A DNA stretch of 64,000 nt from Coprococcus sp964488185 (GTDB lineage: Bacteria > Bacillota > Clostridia > Lachnospirales > Lachnospiraceae), in the NCBI GenBank assembly GCA_964488185.1, contig CAZATW010000002.1:16303-80302 (forward strand), read 5' to 3'. Below the pieces are notes generated by a model. The model was not told the origin of the DNA. It saw only the letters and a program-made list of their open reading frames with translations, and searched no databases. The translations under genes were made by a program, and so were the position numbers. Shown here in pieces: positions 53,064 through 61,449 of the stretch (positions within the stretch are counted from its first letter, which is position 1; every line of letters begins with the position of its first letter).

Positions 53064-53657
53064 ATGGCAAAGAATAGTACAAAAAAGAGTTTCTTAGACT
53101 ATTTCAAATTAAACGATTCTGGCGACGACTTTGATGATGACTTATTTGATGAAGATGACGCCGATGATGATGACTATGATGATTATGAGCCAAAGGCTGC
53201 CCAGCCTGCCAAGACTTCATCATATCAGTCACAGAAGTCCTCATACAGTGCAGCTACTGCACAGCCTGCTCAGAAAAAACAGAAGACAGCTAAGCAGACA
53301 AGAAGTACGGCTTCGTCAAACAATAATAAGCTTGTATCTATAAACAGTTCAAGGTCGCAGTACTCATCACAGCATGTATATGTTATTAAGCCGGATGAAT
53401 TTGACGATGCCCAGATGATTATAGATCATTTAAGAAGTGGACAGGCTATTGTTATCAATATGGAAGGAATTGAGCTTTCGACAGCACAGAGAATCATTGA
53501 TTTTATTGCGGGTGCATGTTATGCGGTAGACGGTTCGCTTCAGGCTATCTCAGGCAATATATTTATTGCAGCTCCAAATGATATATATGTATCAGGAGAT
53601 TTAAGAGAAGAAATACTTGGCGATTCATCACTTGCATCACAATTTGACAGATATTAA
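53064..53657 (+). CDS. sepF: Cell division protein SepF
   Basis: 197 residues. The N-terminal amphipathic part leads into a very acidic Asp-rich stretch (about 14-45) and a Gln/Ser/Lys-rich linker. The C-terminal SepF (DUF552) domain (HVYVIKPDEFDDAQMIIDHL, IVINMEGIE, RIIDFIAGACYAVDGS) ends the protein. It polymerises on FtsZ and aids septum formation. AAAGGAG precedes the start. Confidence 0.94.
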   Translation: MAKNSTKKSFLDYFKLNDSGDDFDDDLFDEDDADDDDYDDYEPKAAQPAKTSSYQSQKSSYSAATAQPAQKKQKTAKQTRSTASSNNNKLVSINSSRSQYSSQHVYVIKPDEFDDAQMIIDHLRSGQAIVINMEGIELSTAQRIIDFIAGACYAVDGSLQAISGNIFIAAPNDIYVSGDLREEILGDSSLASQFDRY

Positions 53658-53695
53658 TAAGCCTTAAACGTATCTGAGTATGAGGAGGAGTACAT

Positions 53696-54418
53696 ATGCT
53701 TACACCTGTTGATTTACAGCAAAAAAAATTTCAGGTAGGAATGGGATATTCCAAAAAGGATGTTGATACATTCTTTGATATAGTTGTATTGAGCTATACG
53801 GAACTATACAAGTCAAATGCGGAACTGACAAGTCAGGTAAAAACACTGACAGACAGCCTTGTTCATTATAGGACTACAGAATCAAAGCTTCAGAAGTCTC
53901 TTATGCTGGCTGAGAAAAACGCAGAGGAATCAACCAAAAATGCCAATGATAAGGCAAAGCTTATTGAAAATGATGCTAAAATCAAGGCAAACAATATTGT
54001 TCATGCTGCAAGAGAAGAGCTTGAAAAAATAGAAGACAACATAGACGGTATCAAACAGCAATATATGGATTATGCCATAGCCTTCAGAGACTTAATGAAC
54101 TCGCATTTGGAGTTTCTTGCTAGCAATCCTATAAATGAAGAGCTGGGATTAAAATTTGAGGATTTTATTGCTGAAGGCGCAGCCTCTTCAAATGATTCAT
54201 ATAAACCACAGGGCAGAAAAACATCAAATGAAGATAAATTTTCCGCATTTAGTGGTGATCCGCAGATGCGTGATGAATCCACACTTGGTGGGGCAGGCGG
54301 TTCTGCATTTGGAGATTCTACGCTCGGCGGGGCAAGCGGCAGCGTTACAAGTGATTCATCAGTATATACAAAAAATCTTGGTGGCAGGTCATTTGTAGAT
54401 CCGTTTAAGACAAATTAG
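53696..54418 (+). CDS. divIVA: DivIVA domain protein
   Basis: 240 residues. The N-terminal DivIVA lipid-binding motif (LTPVDLQQKKFQVGMGYSKK, DVDTFFD) is followed by coiled coils (about 35-150). The C-terminal tail contains two imperfect copies of the unit STLGGAGGSAFGD / STLGGASGSVTSD. It senses membrane curvature and organises poles and septa. It lies after sepF, with GAGGAG upstream. Confidence 0.92.
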   Translation: MLTPVDLQQKKFQVGMGYSKKDVDTFFDIVVLSYTELYKSNAELTSQVKTLTDSLVHYRTTESKLQKSLMLAEKNAEESTKNANDKAKLIENDAKIKANNIVHAAREELEKIEDNIDGIKQQYMDYAIAFRDLMNSHLEFLASNPINEELGLKFEDFIAEGAASSNDSYKPQGRKTSNEDKFSAFSGDPQMRDESTLGGAGGSAFGDSTLGGASGSVTSDSSVYTKNLGGRSFVDPFKTN

Positions 54419-54513
54419 TCAGACCTGATTCGTATAAACAATAATGAACAAATAAATTCGGAAAATACTATAATATATTGAGACCAAAACGTATAGAAAA
54501 AGGAGATATTGTA

Positions 54514-55608
54514 ATGAGCAATTCACTTACAGTCCATATGGATAATAAACCTATTTACGATATTTTCTTTGCAGAAGACTTTAATTCCCTGCCTCAGCTT
54601 CTTGCCAGGCAGGGAATTGCTGATAGAAGGGTTTGTATTATTACAGAATCCAATGTAGCTCCTCTTTACCTTGATGAGGTGGCAGACACAATAAAAGGCA
54701 ACTGCAAGGAATTAATATCCATTGTATTTGATGCAGGAGAGGAAAATAAGAATCTTGATACGGTCAAGATGATATATGAGAAGTTAATCCTGGCAAAGTT
54801 CGACAGAAAAGATTTGCTCATTGCCTTAGGCGGCGGTGTAACAGGCGATATAACAGGCTATGCCGCAGCAACATATTTAAGGGGAATCGACTTTGTTCAG
54901 ATACCGACAAGTCTGCTTGCACAGGTAGACAGCAGTATAGGCGGCAAGACCGGAGTAGACTTTGATTCCTACAAAAACATGGTGGGTGCATTTCATATGC
55001 CTAAGCTCGTATATATTAATGTTTCAACCTTAGATACCCTATCAGATGAACAGTTTACTTCAGGCATGGGAGAAATCATTAAACACGGTCTTATAAAAGA
55101 TGCTGCCTATTTCAGGTGGTTAATGGACAATAAAGAAAACATTTTGGCAAAGGACAGAGCTGCGCTTACACATATGATAAAAATCAGTTGTAATATCAAG
55201 CGCTTGGTAGTCGAGAACGACCCGACGGAAAAGGGAGAAAGAGCATTATTAAACTTTGGTCACACCTTGGGTCACGCTATTGAAAAATATTTAAAGCTGT
55301 CACTTAGTCATGGTGCATGTGTGGGACTTGGCTGTATTCTGGCTTCCTCCATCTCATATTCAAAAGGTCTGATAAATAAGTCTGATTTAGATTTGATATA
55401 TGATACCTTTAAAGAATTTAATTTTCCTGATTTGTCCGATTATGATATAGATGCTGCTACAGTAATTCAGTATACAAAAAATGACAAAAAGATGATAGGT
55501 GACAGAATTAAATTTATTCTGCTTAAAGAAATAGGCAATGCCTATATTGATATGAATATAACAGATAACGATATGACAGAGGCATTTTCCATTGCAGACG
55601 CATTATAA
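54514..55608 (+). CDS. aroB: 3-dehydroquinate synthase
   Basis: 364 residues. Cyclises DAHP to dehydroquinate in the shikimate pathway using NAD and a metal ion. Motifs: DAGEENKNLDTV, LGGGVTGDITGYAAATYLRG, QIPTSLLAQVDSSIGGKTGV, and the metal ligands in NFGHTLGHAIE. ATG 54514 follows AAAAGGAG; the frame is open to 54478 without a better start. Confidence 0.96.
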   Translation: MSNSLTVHMDNKPIYDIFFAEDFNSLPQLLARQGIADRRVCIITESNVAPLYLDEVADTIKGNCKELISIVFDAGEENKNLDTVKMIYEKLILAKFDRKDLLIALGGGVTGDITGYAAATYLRGIDFVQIPTSLLAQVDSSIGGKTGVDFDSYKNMVGAFHMPKLVYINVSTLDTLSDEQFTSGMGEIIKHGLIKDAAYFRWLMDNKENILAKDRAALTHMIKISCNIKRLVVENDPTEKGERALLNFGHTLGHAIEKYLKLSLSHGACVGLGCILASSISYSKGLINKSDLDLIYDTFKEFNFPDLSDYDIDAATVIQYTKNDKKMIGDRIKFILLKEIGNAYIDMNITDNDMTEAFSIADAL

Positions 55609-55655
55609 TGTATGTGCCATTTACATCTATCGATTATTATATAAGAATAATGCCT

Positions 55656-55685
55656 TATACAGGATATTATTATAATACCTGTATA
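55656..55685 (+). other. Inverted repeat upstream of lspA
   Basis: TATACAGG (55656-55663) and CCTGTATA (55678-55685) are perfect arms. The 14-base centre is all A/T and itself nearly palindromic. No T-run follows, so it may be a regulatory or structural element rather than an aroB terminator. Confidence 0.5.
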
Positions 55686-55716
55686 CATATGAATCATAAA
55701 CAGGAAAGGATGCATT

Positions 55717-56247
55717 ATGAAGAAAAACTATATTATGGCTTTTATCAGCATTTGTCTTCTTACATTTGCTGACCAGTTTGTAAAATATCTGATTCATGCC
55801 AAAATGTCAGCAGGAGAGTCACTGCAACTGATTAAAGGTGTATTTTCCATAACTTATGTGCAAAATAAAGGTGCTGCATGGGGTAGTTTTTCAGGAAAAA
55901 GATTATTTCTTCTAATATTGACGATAGCAATTTTAATCGGCGTAGTCATTATGTATATTAAAATGGTAAGACAAGATGACTTCAAACCCCTGCGCATTTG
56001 CGCTGTATTTTTAATATCAGGTGCAATTGGAAATATAATTGACAGAGTCATACACGGCTTTGTAATAGATATGTTTGATTTTAATTTAATAAACTTTCCT
56101 GTTTTTAATGTAGCGGATATCTATGTTACATGCAGTGTATTTGTTATCCTTATACTTGTTATTTTCAAATATAAGGACGAAGATTTTGACAGACTGTTTC
56201 ATAATAGAGCAGATAGCCATAACCCATCTGAGAACAAATCAAACTAA
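55717..56247 (+). CDS. lspA: Lipoprotein signal peptidase (signal peptidase II)
   Basis: 176 residues, four membrane segments. The aspartyl catalytic motifs are GNIIDRVIHGFVIDMFDF and FNVADIYV, and NKGAAWGSF is also typical. It removes signal peptides from prolipoproteins such as the DUF3048 protein and the carboxypeptidase of this window. The 3' end is followed closely by rluD. Confidence 0.96.
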   Translation: MKKNYIMAFISICLLTFADQFVKYLIHAKMSAGESLQLIKGVFSITYVQNKGAAWGSFSGKRLFLLILTIAILIGVVIMYIKMVRQDDFKPLRICAVFLISGAIGNIIDRVIHGFVIDMFDFNLINFPVFNVADIYVTCSVFVILILVIFKYKDEDFDRLFHNRADSHNPSENKSN

Positions 56248-56284
56248 ATTAGCACCAAAAACAAAAATAAGGCGGACAATAGAA

Positions 56285-57205
56285 TTGGAGTATTTTAATA
56301 TCGAAGCTGATAAAAACTGGGAAAATAAAAGAATAGATAAAGCTCTTACAGATTATTTTGACGATTATTCACGTTCATTTTTAAAGAATCTGTTCGAGAA
56401 ACAGCTTGTAAATGTAAATGGTATATCTGTAAAGCCCAGCTATAAGGTATCTTCATCCGATGTAATCGACATATCCATTCCGGAGCCTGTACCGGTAGAA
56501 ATTCTTCCGGAGAATATCTCTCTTGATATCGTCTATGAGGATGAAGATATTATTATAATCAATAAACCAAAGGGAATGGTTGTTCATCCGTCACCGGGTC
56601 ATTATACGGGAACTCTTGTAAATGCCCTGATGTATCATTTTCAAAATAGTCTTTCGAAAATAAATGGTGAATTCAGACCCGGTATTGTGCATAGAATAGA
56701 TATGGACACTACAGGGCTTCTGGTAATATGCAAAAATGACAATGCACACCAAAGCATATCCAATCAATTAAGTGTTCACTCAATTACCAGAAAATATTAT
56801 GCAATTTGCTATGACAATATAATGGAAGACGAGGGAACTATCGATGCTCCTATAGGCAGAAATCCCAACGACAGAAAAAAAATGGCTATAAACTACAAAA
56901 ATGGAAGAAGCGCAGTTACACACTATAAAGTACTTGAACGCATCAATAATAAATATACGCTTATAGAATGTCAGCTTGAAACAGGAAGAACCCACCAGAT
57001 AAGAGTTCATATGGCATCTATTAATCATCCTATACTTGGAGATGCGTTATATTGCCGCCGTAAAAATGAATTTCACCTTCAGGGGCAGACACTTCACGCA
57101 GGAGTTCTTGGATTTATACATCCTACTACAAATGAATATATAGAATTTACAGCAGATTTGCCAGAATATTTCAAAATATTACTTGAAAAGTTAAGACAAT
57201 TATAA
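56285..57205 (+). CDS. rluD: RluD-like pseudouridine synthase
   Basis: 306 residues. An S4 domain (NKRIDKALTDYFDDYSRSFL, VNVNGISVKPSYKVSSSDVI) precedes the RluA-type catalytic domain, with HRIDMDTTGLLV as the active-site aspartate motif, then GRTHQIRVHMASINHP. Likely targets 23S rRNA uridines. The best start is TTG 56285 with AAGGCGG ahead, giving the usual N-terminus. lspA-rluD adjacency is common in Firmicutes. Confidence 0.92.
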   Translation: MEYFNIEADKNWENKRIDKALTDYFDDYSRSFLKNLFEKQLVNVNGISVKPSYKVSSSDVIDISIPEPVPVEILPENISLDIVYEDEDIIIINKPKGMVVHPSPGHYTGTLVNALMYHFQNSLSKINGEFRPGIVHRIDMDTTGLLVICKNDNAHQSISNQLSVHSITRKYYAICYDNIMEDEGTIDAPIGRNPNDRKKMAINYKNGRSAVTHYKVLERINNKYTLIECQLETGRTHQIRVHMASINHPILGDALYCRRKNEFHLQGQTLHAGVLGFIHPTTNEYIEFTADLPEYFKILLEKLRQL

Positions 57206-57436
57206 TTTTTATACATTTCTGTATTTACTTTATATTGGTAAAATGTTATAATTTTTATTGTAAATATTATATATTATTGAATAAAAAATGGAAGTGTTTC
57301 AAACGGCACAAAACTTTTTTATTAATCTTACATAATTTTATTTCATATACTGATATACAGATAAATGTATATACCAAAACGCAGATATATGTCATCATTT
57401 TTGAATTGGTGACGTAAAACAAAGGGGGCTTTTATT

Positions 57437-58051
57437 ATGGGCAGAAAGAAGATTATTACAATAGGTCGTCAATTTGGAAGTGGTGGTAAACAAATAGGAG
57501 AGGAGCTTGCCAAAAAAATGCAGGTGCCTTTCTATGATAAAGAGCTTTTAAAGCACGCAGCAAAGGATAGTGGAATATGTGAAGAGATATTTGACAGTTT
57601 TGATGAAAAACCAACTAACAGTTTTCTTTATTCACTTGTTATGGATCCATATTCACTTGGATTTGGTACTTCATCTGAATTGCCACTTAATCACAGAGTA
57701 TTTCTTGCAGCATTTGATACAATTAAAAACCTTGCCGGAAATGACGGTTCATGTGTATTTGTAGGCAGATGTGCCGATTATGCTCTTAAAGATATGGATG
57801 GTGTCTTAAATGTATTTATTTATGCAGATATAAATGATAGGATAAAACGCGTATCTGAAAAATACGGTATATCAGAAAACAATGCCAAAGATATGATTAA
57901 AAAAGAAGATAAATCAAGAGCATCATACTATAATTATTATACCTCAAAGCGTTGGGGCGAAATGAAAGGCTATGATATCTGTATTAATACCAGCGTATAT
58001 AGTATCGAAGAAACGATTGATATGCTGTATAATATTATTATGAAATATTAA
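57437..58051 (+). CDS. Cytidylate-kinase-like family protein
   Basis: 204 residues. P-loop region TIGRQFGSGGKQIGEELAKK, then VPFYDKELLKHAAKDSGI, VGRCADYAL, and the C-terminal RASYYNYYTSKRWGE. This matches the cytidylate-kinase-like group, whose substrate is not established. AAAGGGGG precedes ATG 57437. The 231 bases before it are AT-rich, with no convincing promoter beyond a TATAAT near 57247. Confidence 0.88.
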   Translation: MGRKKIITIGRQFGSGGKQIGEELAKKMQVPFYDKELLKHAAKDSGICEEIFDSFDEKPTNSFLYSLVMDPYSLGFGTSSELPLNHRVFLAAFDTIKNLAGNDGSCVFVGRCADYALKDMDGVLNVFIYADINDRIKRVSEKYGISENNAKDMIKKEDKSRASYYNYYTSKRWGEMKGYDICINTSVYSIEETIDMLYNIIMKY

Positions 58052-58106
58052 AGAGTAACTAATGATAATCTATCAAAAATATAATTTAATTCTTATCTAT
58101 AAATAA

Positions 58107-58160
58107 AAAATAAGCCGGCGGTATTTTGTAATTACAAGCAATATCACTGGCTTATTTTAT
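58107..58160. terminator. Long bidirectional terminator hairpin between convergent genes
   Basis: AAAATAAGCC (58107-58116) pairs with GGCTTATTTT (58149-58158). Pairing continues inwards (GGCGGTATT with AATATCACT, with G-U pairs and one mismatch) to a TTGTAATTACAA palindrome. A/T tails flank both sides, so it can stop the plus-strand kinase-like gene and the minus-strand recombinase gene. Confidence 0.82.
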
Positions 58161-58201
58161 TGTATCCGGTTTATTTTTTCTTGTATCTGGTTTATTTTTT
58201 C
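58160..58201. repeat. 21-bp tandem duplication at the recombinase 3' end
   Basis: 58160-58180 and 58181-58201 are identical 21-base units (TTGTATCCGGTTTATTTTTTC) apart from one C/T difference at the eighth base. The second unit contains the minus-strand stop of the recombinase gene (58192-58194), so the first unit repeats the same terminal codons beyond the stop. Confidence 0.95.
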
Positions 58202-59241
58202 TCCCTTAACTGAACCTTATTTCTGGCATATCGGCGACGTTCCTCATCCATATCAGCATAATGTTTTTTTGTAGTATTTACATCGCTGTGCCCCAAAACA
58301 TCAGCAACCAAATATATATCACCGGTTTCTTTATATAACTGTGTACCATACGTACTACGAAGTTTGTGCGGCGTAATATGCTTTAGCGGAACAGAACCGG
58401 AGGAGTATTTCTGAACCAGATTCTGTACAGAGCGCACAGATATTCGTTTCATCTGACTGGATAAAAACAAAGCATTTTCATGGCCCTCTGCAGGATTCAT
58501 TTTTTTTCTTTCCTCCATATAGGGTAAAAGAGCCTCCATAACTTCATCACCAAAATAAACAAACGACTCATAGCCGCCTTTTCGTATCACCTTTATCCTT
58601 GAATTATTAAAATCAACATCCTTTAAATCAATTCCGATACATTCAGACACTCGAATACCTGTTCCAAGCATCAGTGTCAAAAGAGCCAAATCTCTTATTT
58701 TAAGCTTACCATGCCAGCTTTGTTGTTTACTTGTAAGGTTATTTCCATACTCAACCGAATCAAGAAAATCCACCACCTCATTAGCATCCATTCGAACAAT
58801 TGTTTTGCCATGAATTTTGGGCATATCAACCTTTTCAGCAGGATTTGAAGTCACACGGTCGTTTCTATACAAATAACCATAGAAAATCCTCAATGCAGAC
58901 AATTTACGCTTAATGGCACGTTCACCATTGGTATAAGTACGACCATTTTTCTTATATAATTTCAAATATTCAAGATATTCCTCGATGTCCTCAGCCTCAA
59001 GCCTGGATAAATCCTCAAGTGTAACATCCATAGGCGTTTTATTCTTAAAATAGGGATTTTGTTCGCATAAATAATGATAGAAAAGTTTAATATCCCTGGC
59101 ATAGCCAAGACGTGTTCTTGATGAAGTAGTATTTTCAATACCGCGAAAAACAACCTTGACATATGAAGGAAGTTCAGCCAAAATATTTCTTAATAAAATT
59201 ATATTATTATTATCTACCTGTTTGCTGTATGTGTTAGCCAT
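58192..59241 (-). CDS. Tyrosine-type site-specific recombinase (XerC/XerD family)
   Basis: 349 residues. An N-terminal SAM-like DNA-binding domain (about 15-130) precedes the catalytic domain with the full set: R197 (GTGIRVSE), K221 (RKGG), H292-x-x-R295 (HKLR), H318 (GHSD) and nucleophile Y328. It stands alone among housekeeping genes with no excision partner, no tRNA next to it and no clear att repeats. It may therefore be the chromosomal Xer/Cod-type recombinase rather than a phage integrase. GGAGG precedes the start; a TATAAT -10 lies on the minus strand at 59298-59303. Confidence 0.92.
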   Translation of the reverse strand: MANTYSKQVDNNNIILLRNILAELPSYVKVVFRGIENTTSSRTRLGYARDIKLFYHYLCEQNPYFKNKTPMDVTLEDLSRLEAEDIEEYLEYLKLYKKNGRTYTNGERAIKRKLSALRIFYGYLYRNDRVTSNPAEKVDMPKIHGKTIVRMDANEVVDFLDSVEYGNNLTSKQQSWHGKLKIRDLALLTLMLGTGIRVSECIGIDLKDVDFNNSRIKVIRKGGYESFVYFGDEVMEALLPYMEERKKMNPAEGHENALFLSSQMKRISVRSVQNLVQKYSSGSVPLKHITPHKLRSTYGTQLYKETGDIYLVADVLGHSDVNTTKKHYADMDEERRRYARNKVQLREKK

Positions 59242-59498
59242 AAATACCTCCGTAGTTTATAATTCAATTAACATAATGATTGATATTACATATTTATATT
59301 ATAGCACTCTTCCCAGTTTTTTGCACTATTTTTTCGTAAAACCTGAGTTTTGCGCATAGTTATGGGTAGAAAAATATCTGCTACTCTTACGCATTTTACA
59401 TCAATTTAATATATGATACATATCAAACCTGTTTAATCAATGATTTATATCAATATTTGACCTTAGATGTAACAACCCATATAATTCTATGTTTATGT

Positions 59499-59527
59499 TT
59501 GACTTTAAAACAAAGCTGATATAGAAT
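59499..59527 (+). promoter_or_regulatory. Promoter for the TtcA-type gene
   Basis: TTGACT (59499-59504), 17 bases, TAGAAT (59522-59527). It lies 70 bases before ATG 59598, in a 356-base gap shared with the divergent recombinase gene. Confidence 0.65.
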
Positions 59528-59597
59528 AAGTTTGTTTATCCAATATTGCCAAACTTTATTTTTTCATACAAATAATATTTTAATAAAGGACACTAAA

Positions 59598-60347
59598 ATG
59601 AAATTACAAAAATTATTAAGCTATACACGTCGTGCTATAGACTGCTATAGTATGATTGACGAAGGTGATAAAATTGCAGTTGGAATATCTGGTGGTAAAG
59701 ACAGTCTTGCACTTCTTTATGCATTAGCGGAATTAAGGCGCTTCTATCCCAAGAAATTTCAGCTTATAGCCATAACAATAGACCTTGGTTTTGAAGGCTT
59801 TGATACTTCAAAAGTACAGGCACTTTGCGATAAACTGAATGTTGAATACCATGTTGTAAAAACCGAAATATTCAATATTGTCTTCAATATACGGAAGGAA
59901 AAAAATCCCTGTTCATTATGCGCTAAAATGCGTAAAGGTGCTTTAAACGATGCTATATCTGAACTAGGATGTAATAAAATAGCATATGCGCATCATAAGG
60001 ACGATTTCATAGACACTTTTCTTATGTCTCTATTATATGAAGGAAGGATACATACCTTCTCTCCAAAAACATATTTAGACCGTAGCAAATTGATGGTTAT
60101 ACGTCCACTTATGTATGTTACTGAAGGCGAAGTCGTTTCATTTAAAAACGAAATGCAGCTACCTGTCATTAAAAGCACTTGCCCTGCTGACGGCAATACC
60201 AAACGTGAATATGCAAATCAAACACTTGCAAAGCTGGAGCAGGAAACTCCAAATTGCAAAAACAGAATATTTGCGGCTATTGAGCGCGGCAACATCCCCG
60301 GATGGCCTGATAAAATTGAACATCCTCGTATGAATCCCAAAAATTAA
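59598..60347 (+). CDS. TtcA-type ATP-binding PP-loop tRNA-modification enzyme
   Basis: 249 residues of the TtcA/TtuA-like group. PP-loop SGGKDS at 31-36 activates the target base by adenylation. Cys105 and Cys108 (PCSLC) and Cys195 (STCPADG) match the three iron-sulfur ligands of TtcA, which thiolates C32 of tRNA. AHHKDD and RPLMYVTEGEV are further family marks. ATG 59598 has AAAGGA ahead; the longer open frame to 59532 is unlikely to be used. The same fold in TilS makes lysidine, but the cysteines favour thiolation. Confidence 0.85.
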   Translation: MKLQKLLSYTRRAIDCYSMIDEGDKIAVGISGGKDSLALLYALAELRRFYPKKFQLIAITIDLGFEGFDTSKVQALCDKLNVEYHVVKTEIFNIVFNIRKEKNPCSLCAKMRKGALNDAISELGCNKIAYAHHKDDFIDTFLMSLLYEGRIHTFSPKTYLDRSKLMVIRPLMYVTEGEVVSFKNEMQLPVIKSTCPADGNTKREYANQTLAKLEQETPNCKNRIFAAIERGNIPGWPDKIEHPRMNPKN

Positions 60348-60364
60348 ATACAATAAAGAACACT

Positions 60365-60394
60365 TAAGGCGCATACATTCCTATATACGCCTTA
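60365..60394. terminator. Hairpin between convergent genes
   Basis: TAAGGCG (60365-60371) pairs with CGCCTTA (60388-60394), with extra inner pairing (CATA with TATA). The T-rich tail is weak (CTCTTTCTATTT). Confidence 0.6.
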
Positions 60395-60429
60395 CTCTTT
60401 CTATTTAAGAAAGAACATAAACGATACAT

Positions 60430-60756
60430 CTATTCATAAGTTTTTACTTCATAATATGGTATCAGTAAGCTTGTTCCGGAAACAATATTTGCCGTATTCA
60501 AATTATTGATGGCTAATACCTCATCGATATAATCCTGTGTACTGGCATATTCTTCTGTTTTGTACTCTTCTGCTATATCCCATAATGTATCCCCCGGTTC
60601 AACAGTAATGCATGTAAAATATTTTTCACTGGCACGTGATGCGCTTGTCCCCGGCGTTTCCTTATGTGTAATTCCAATATATATAACAGATAAAACAATG
60701 ATAGCTGCAATTATTATAATCTTCTTTGAACTAATAAATCTCATTAAATCTTTCAT
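60430..60756 (-). CDS. LysM membrane protein, YneA-like SOS cell-division inhibitor
   Basis: 108 residues. A short cytoplasmic start, one membrane segment (about 12-28), then an outside LysM domain (TVEPGDTLWDIAEEY, ..., NLNTANIVSGTSLLIPYY). This is the architecture of YneA of Bacillus, which halts division after DNA damage and is repressed by LexA. The promoter here carries a LexA-type box exactly between -35 and -10, with two more box-like sites nearby. In Bacillus yneA is divergent from lexA; no lexA is found here. GGAGG precedes the start. Confidence 0.85.
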   Translation of the reverse strand: MKDLMRFISSKKIIIIAAIIVLSVIYIGITHKETPGTSASRASEKYFTCITVEPGDTLWDIAEEYKTEEYASTQDYIDEVLAINNLNTANIVSGTSLLIPYYEVKTYE

Positions 60757-60769
60757 AGTATAACCTCCT

Positions 60770-60837
60770 GAACATTTGTTTGTTTTATTATACCGAACAT
60801 TCGTTCTTGTGTCAATACTTTTTCGAACATTTGTACG
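60770..60837 (-). promoter_or_regulatory. SOS promoter with three LexA-box-like sites
   Basis: On the minus strand TTGACA (plus coordinates 60810-60815), 17 bases, TATAAT (60787-60792): consensus on both hexamers. CGAACATTCGTTCT (60794-60807) fits the Gram-positive SOS box CGAAC-N4-GTTCG closely and lies wholly in the spacer. CGAACATTTGTACG (60824-60837) is just upstream of the -35. GAACATTTGTTT (60770-60781) is downstream, near the ribosome site. Confidence 0.85.
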
Positions 60838-60992
60838 ATATTTTTTTGTTTTCCTAGGATAATTATATTATGCACTATAGCATAGGGAAAAAAACTCCCA
60901 TCATCTTTTATCTGGGATAAATTTTTTCTCTCAGCTTCAATTCACAAAACCGTTATTGCCAGATTCCTTTGAATACATAATCTAAAATAAGC

Positions 60993-61038
60993 AAAATATC
61001 CCAAATACCAGATAGACTTCTGATATTTGGGATATTTT
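60993..61038. terminator. 15-bp perfect hairpin downstream of the SCP2 gene
   Basis: AAAATATCCCAAATA (60993-61007) and TATTTGGGATATTTT (61024-61038) pair without mismatch. It lies 18 bases beyond the minus-strand SCP2 stop and has A/T tails on both sides, so it is a likely transcript end. The stretch 60838-60992 holds nothing else that I can identify. Confidence 0.75.
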
Positions 61039-61055
61039 TAATGAAATCCTTAAAA

Positions 61056-61388
61056 TCATTTCTTTTTTGTTTCCAAAAGTTTAACTAATTCAAGAGATTT
61101 CTCAATACTGCCATCAATCTTAAGCTTTCCTGAATTAAAAGCGTCTACAGGGTCAAGCTTTCCCTCTGCCAGTTTCTTAAAGTCGCCTACACTGATAGTC
61201 AATGCAGCATCACGGTCATGGTAATCATAAGGTTCAACAGATAACTTTCCATTTAAGACCTCAATATAAAATGTACCACCACCAAGTCCGGTCAAATTAA
61301 CCTGAATTGCAAGCTTCCCATTAATTACGCTTGGGTCTACTCCATCAATGCCTTTTTTAATCTGTCCAAATACAATATCAAATGTCAT
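61056..61388 (-). CDS. SCP2 sterol-carrier-domain protein
   Basis: 110 residues, a single SCP2 domain: about 25 residues in, VNGKLAIQVNLTGLGGGTFY and EVLNGKLSVEPYDYHDRDAA, then LTISVGDFKKLAEGKLDPVD and AFNSGKLKIDGSIEKS. These hydrophobic-pocket proteins bind lipids in other organisms; the bacterial role is unknown. Single gene with its own promoter, a 20-bp palindrome at the transcript start and a hairpin at the end. TGGAGG precedes the start. Confidence 0.9.
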   Translation of the reverse strand: MTFDIVFGQIKKGIDGVDPSVINGKLAIQVNLTGLGGGTFYIEVLNGKLSVEPYDYHDRDAALTISVGDFKKLAEGKLDPVDAFNSGKLKIDGSIEKSLELVKLLETKKK

Positions 61389-61449
61389 GTTTTAGCCTCC
61401 ATCTCAAATGCAGGTAGTATAAAATCTAGCCTATCATTTATATTTTATT

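Noticed and set aside
57235..57417. A 60-codon plus-strand frame before the cytidylate-kinase-like gene
   Set aside because: AT-rich low-complexity composition (many K, N, F, Y, I) and no ribosome site; treated as intergenic.
60838..61055. A divergent lexA gene beside the YneA-like gene
   Set aside because: No open frame or LexA motif exists in this gap; only a hairpin at 60993-61038.
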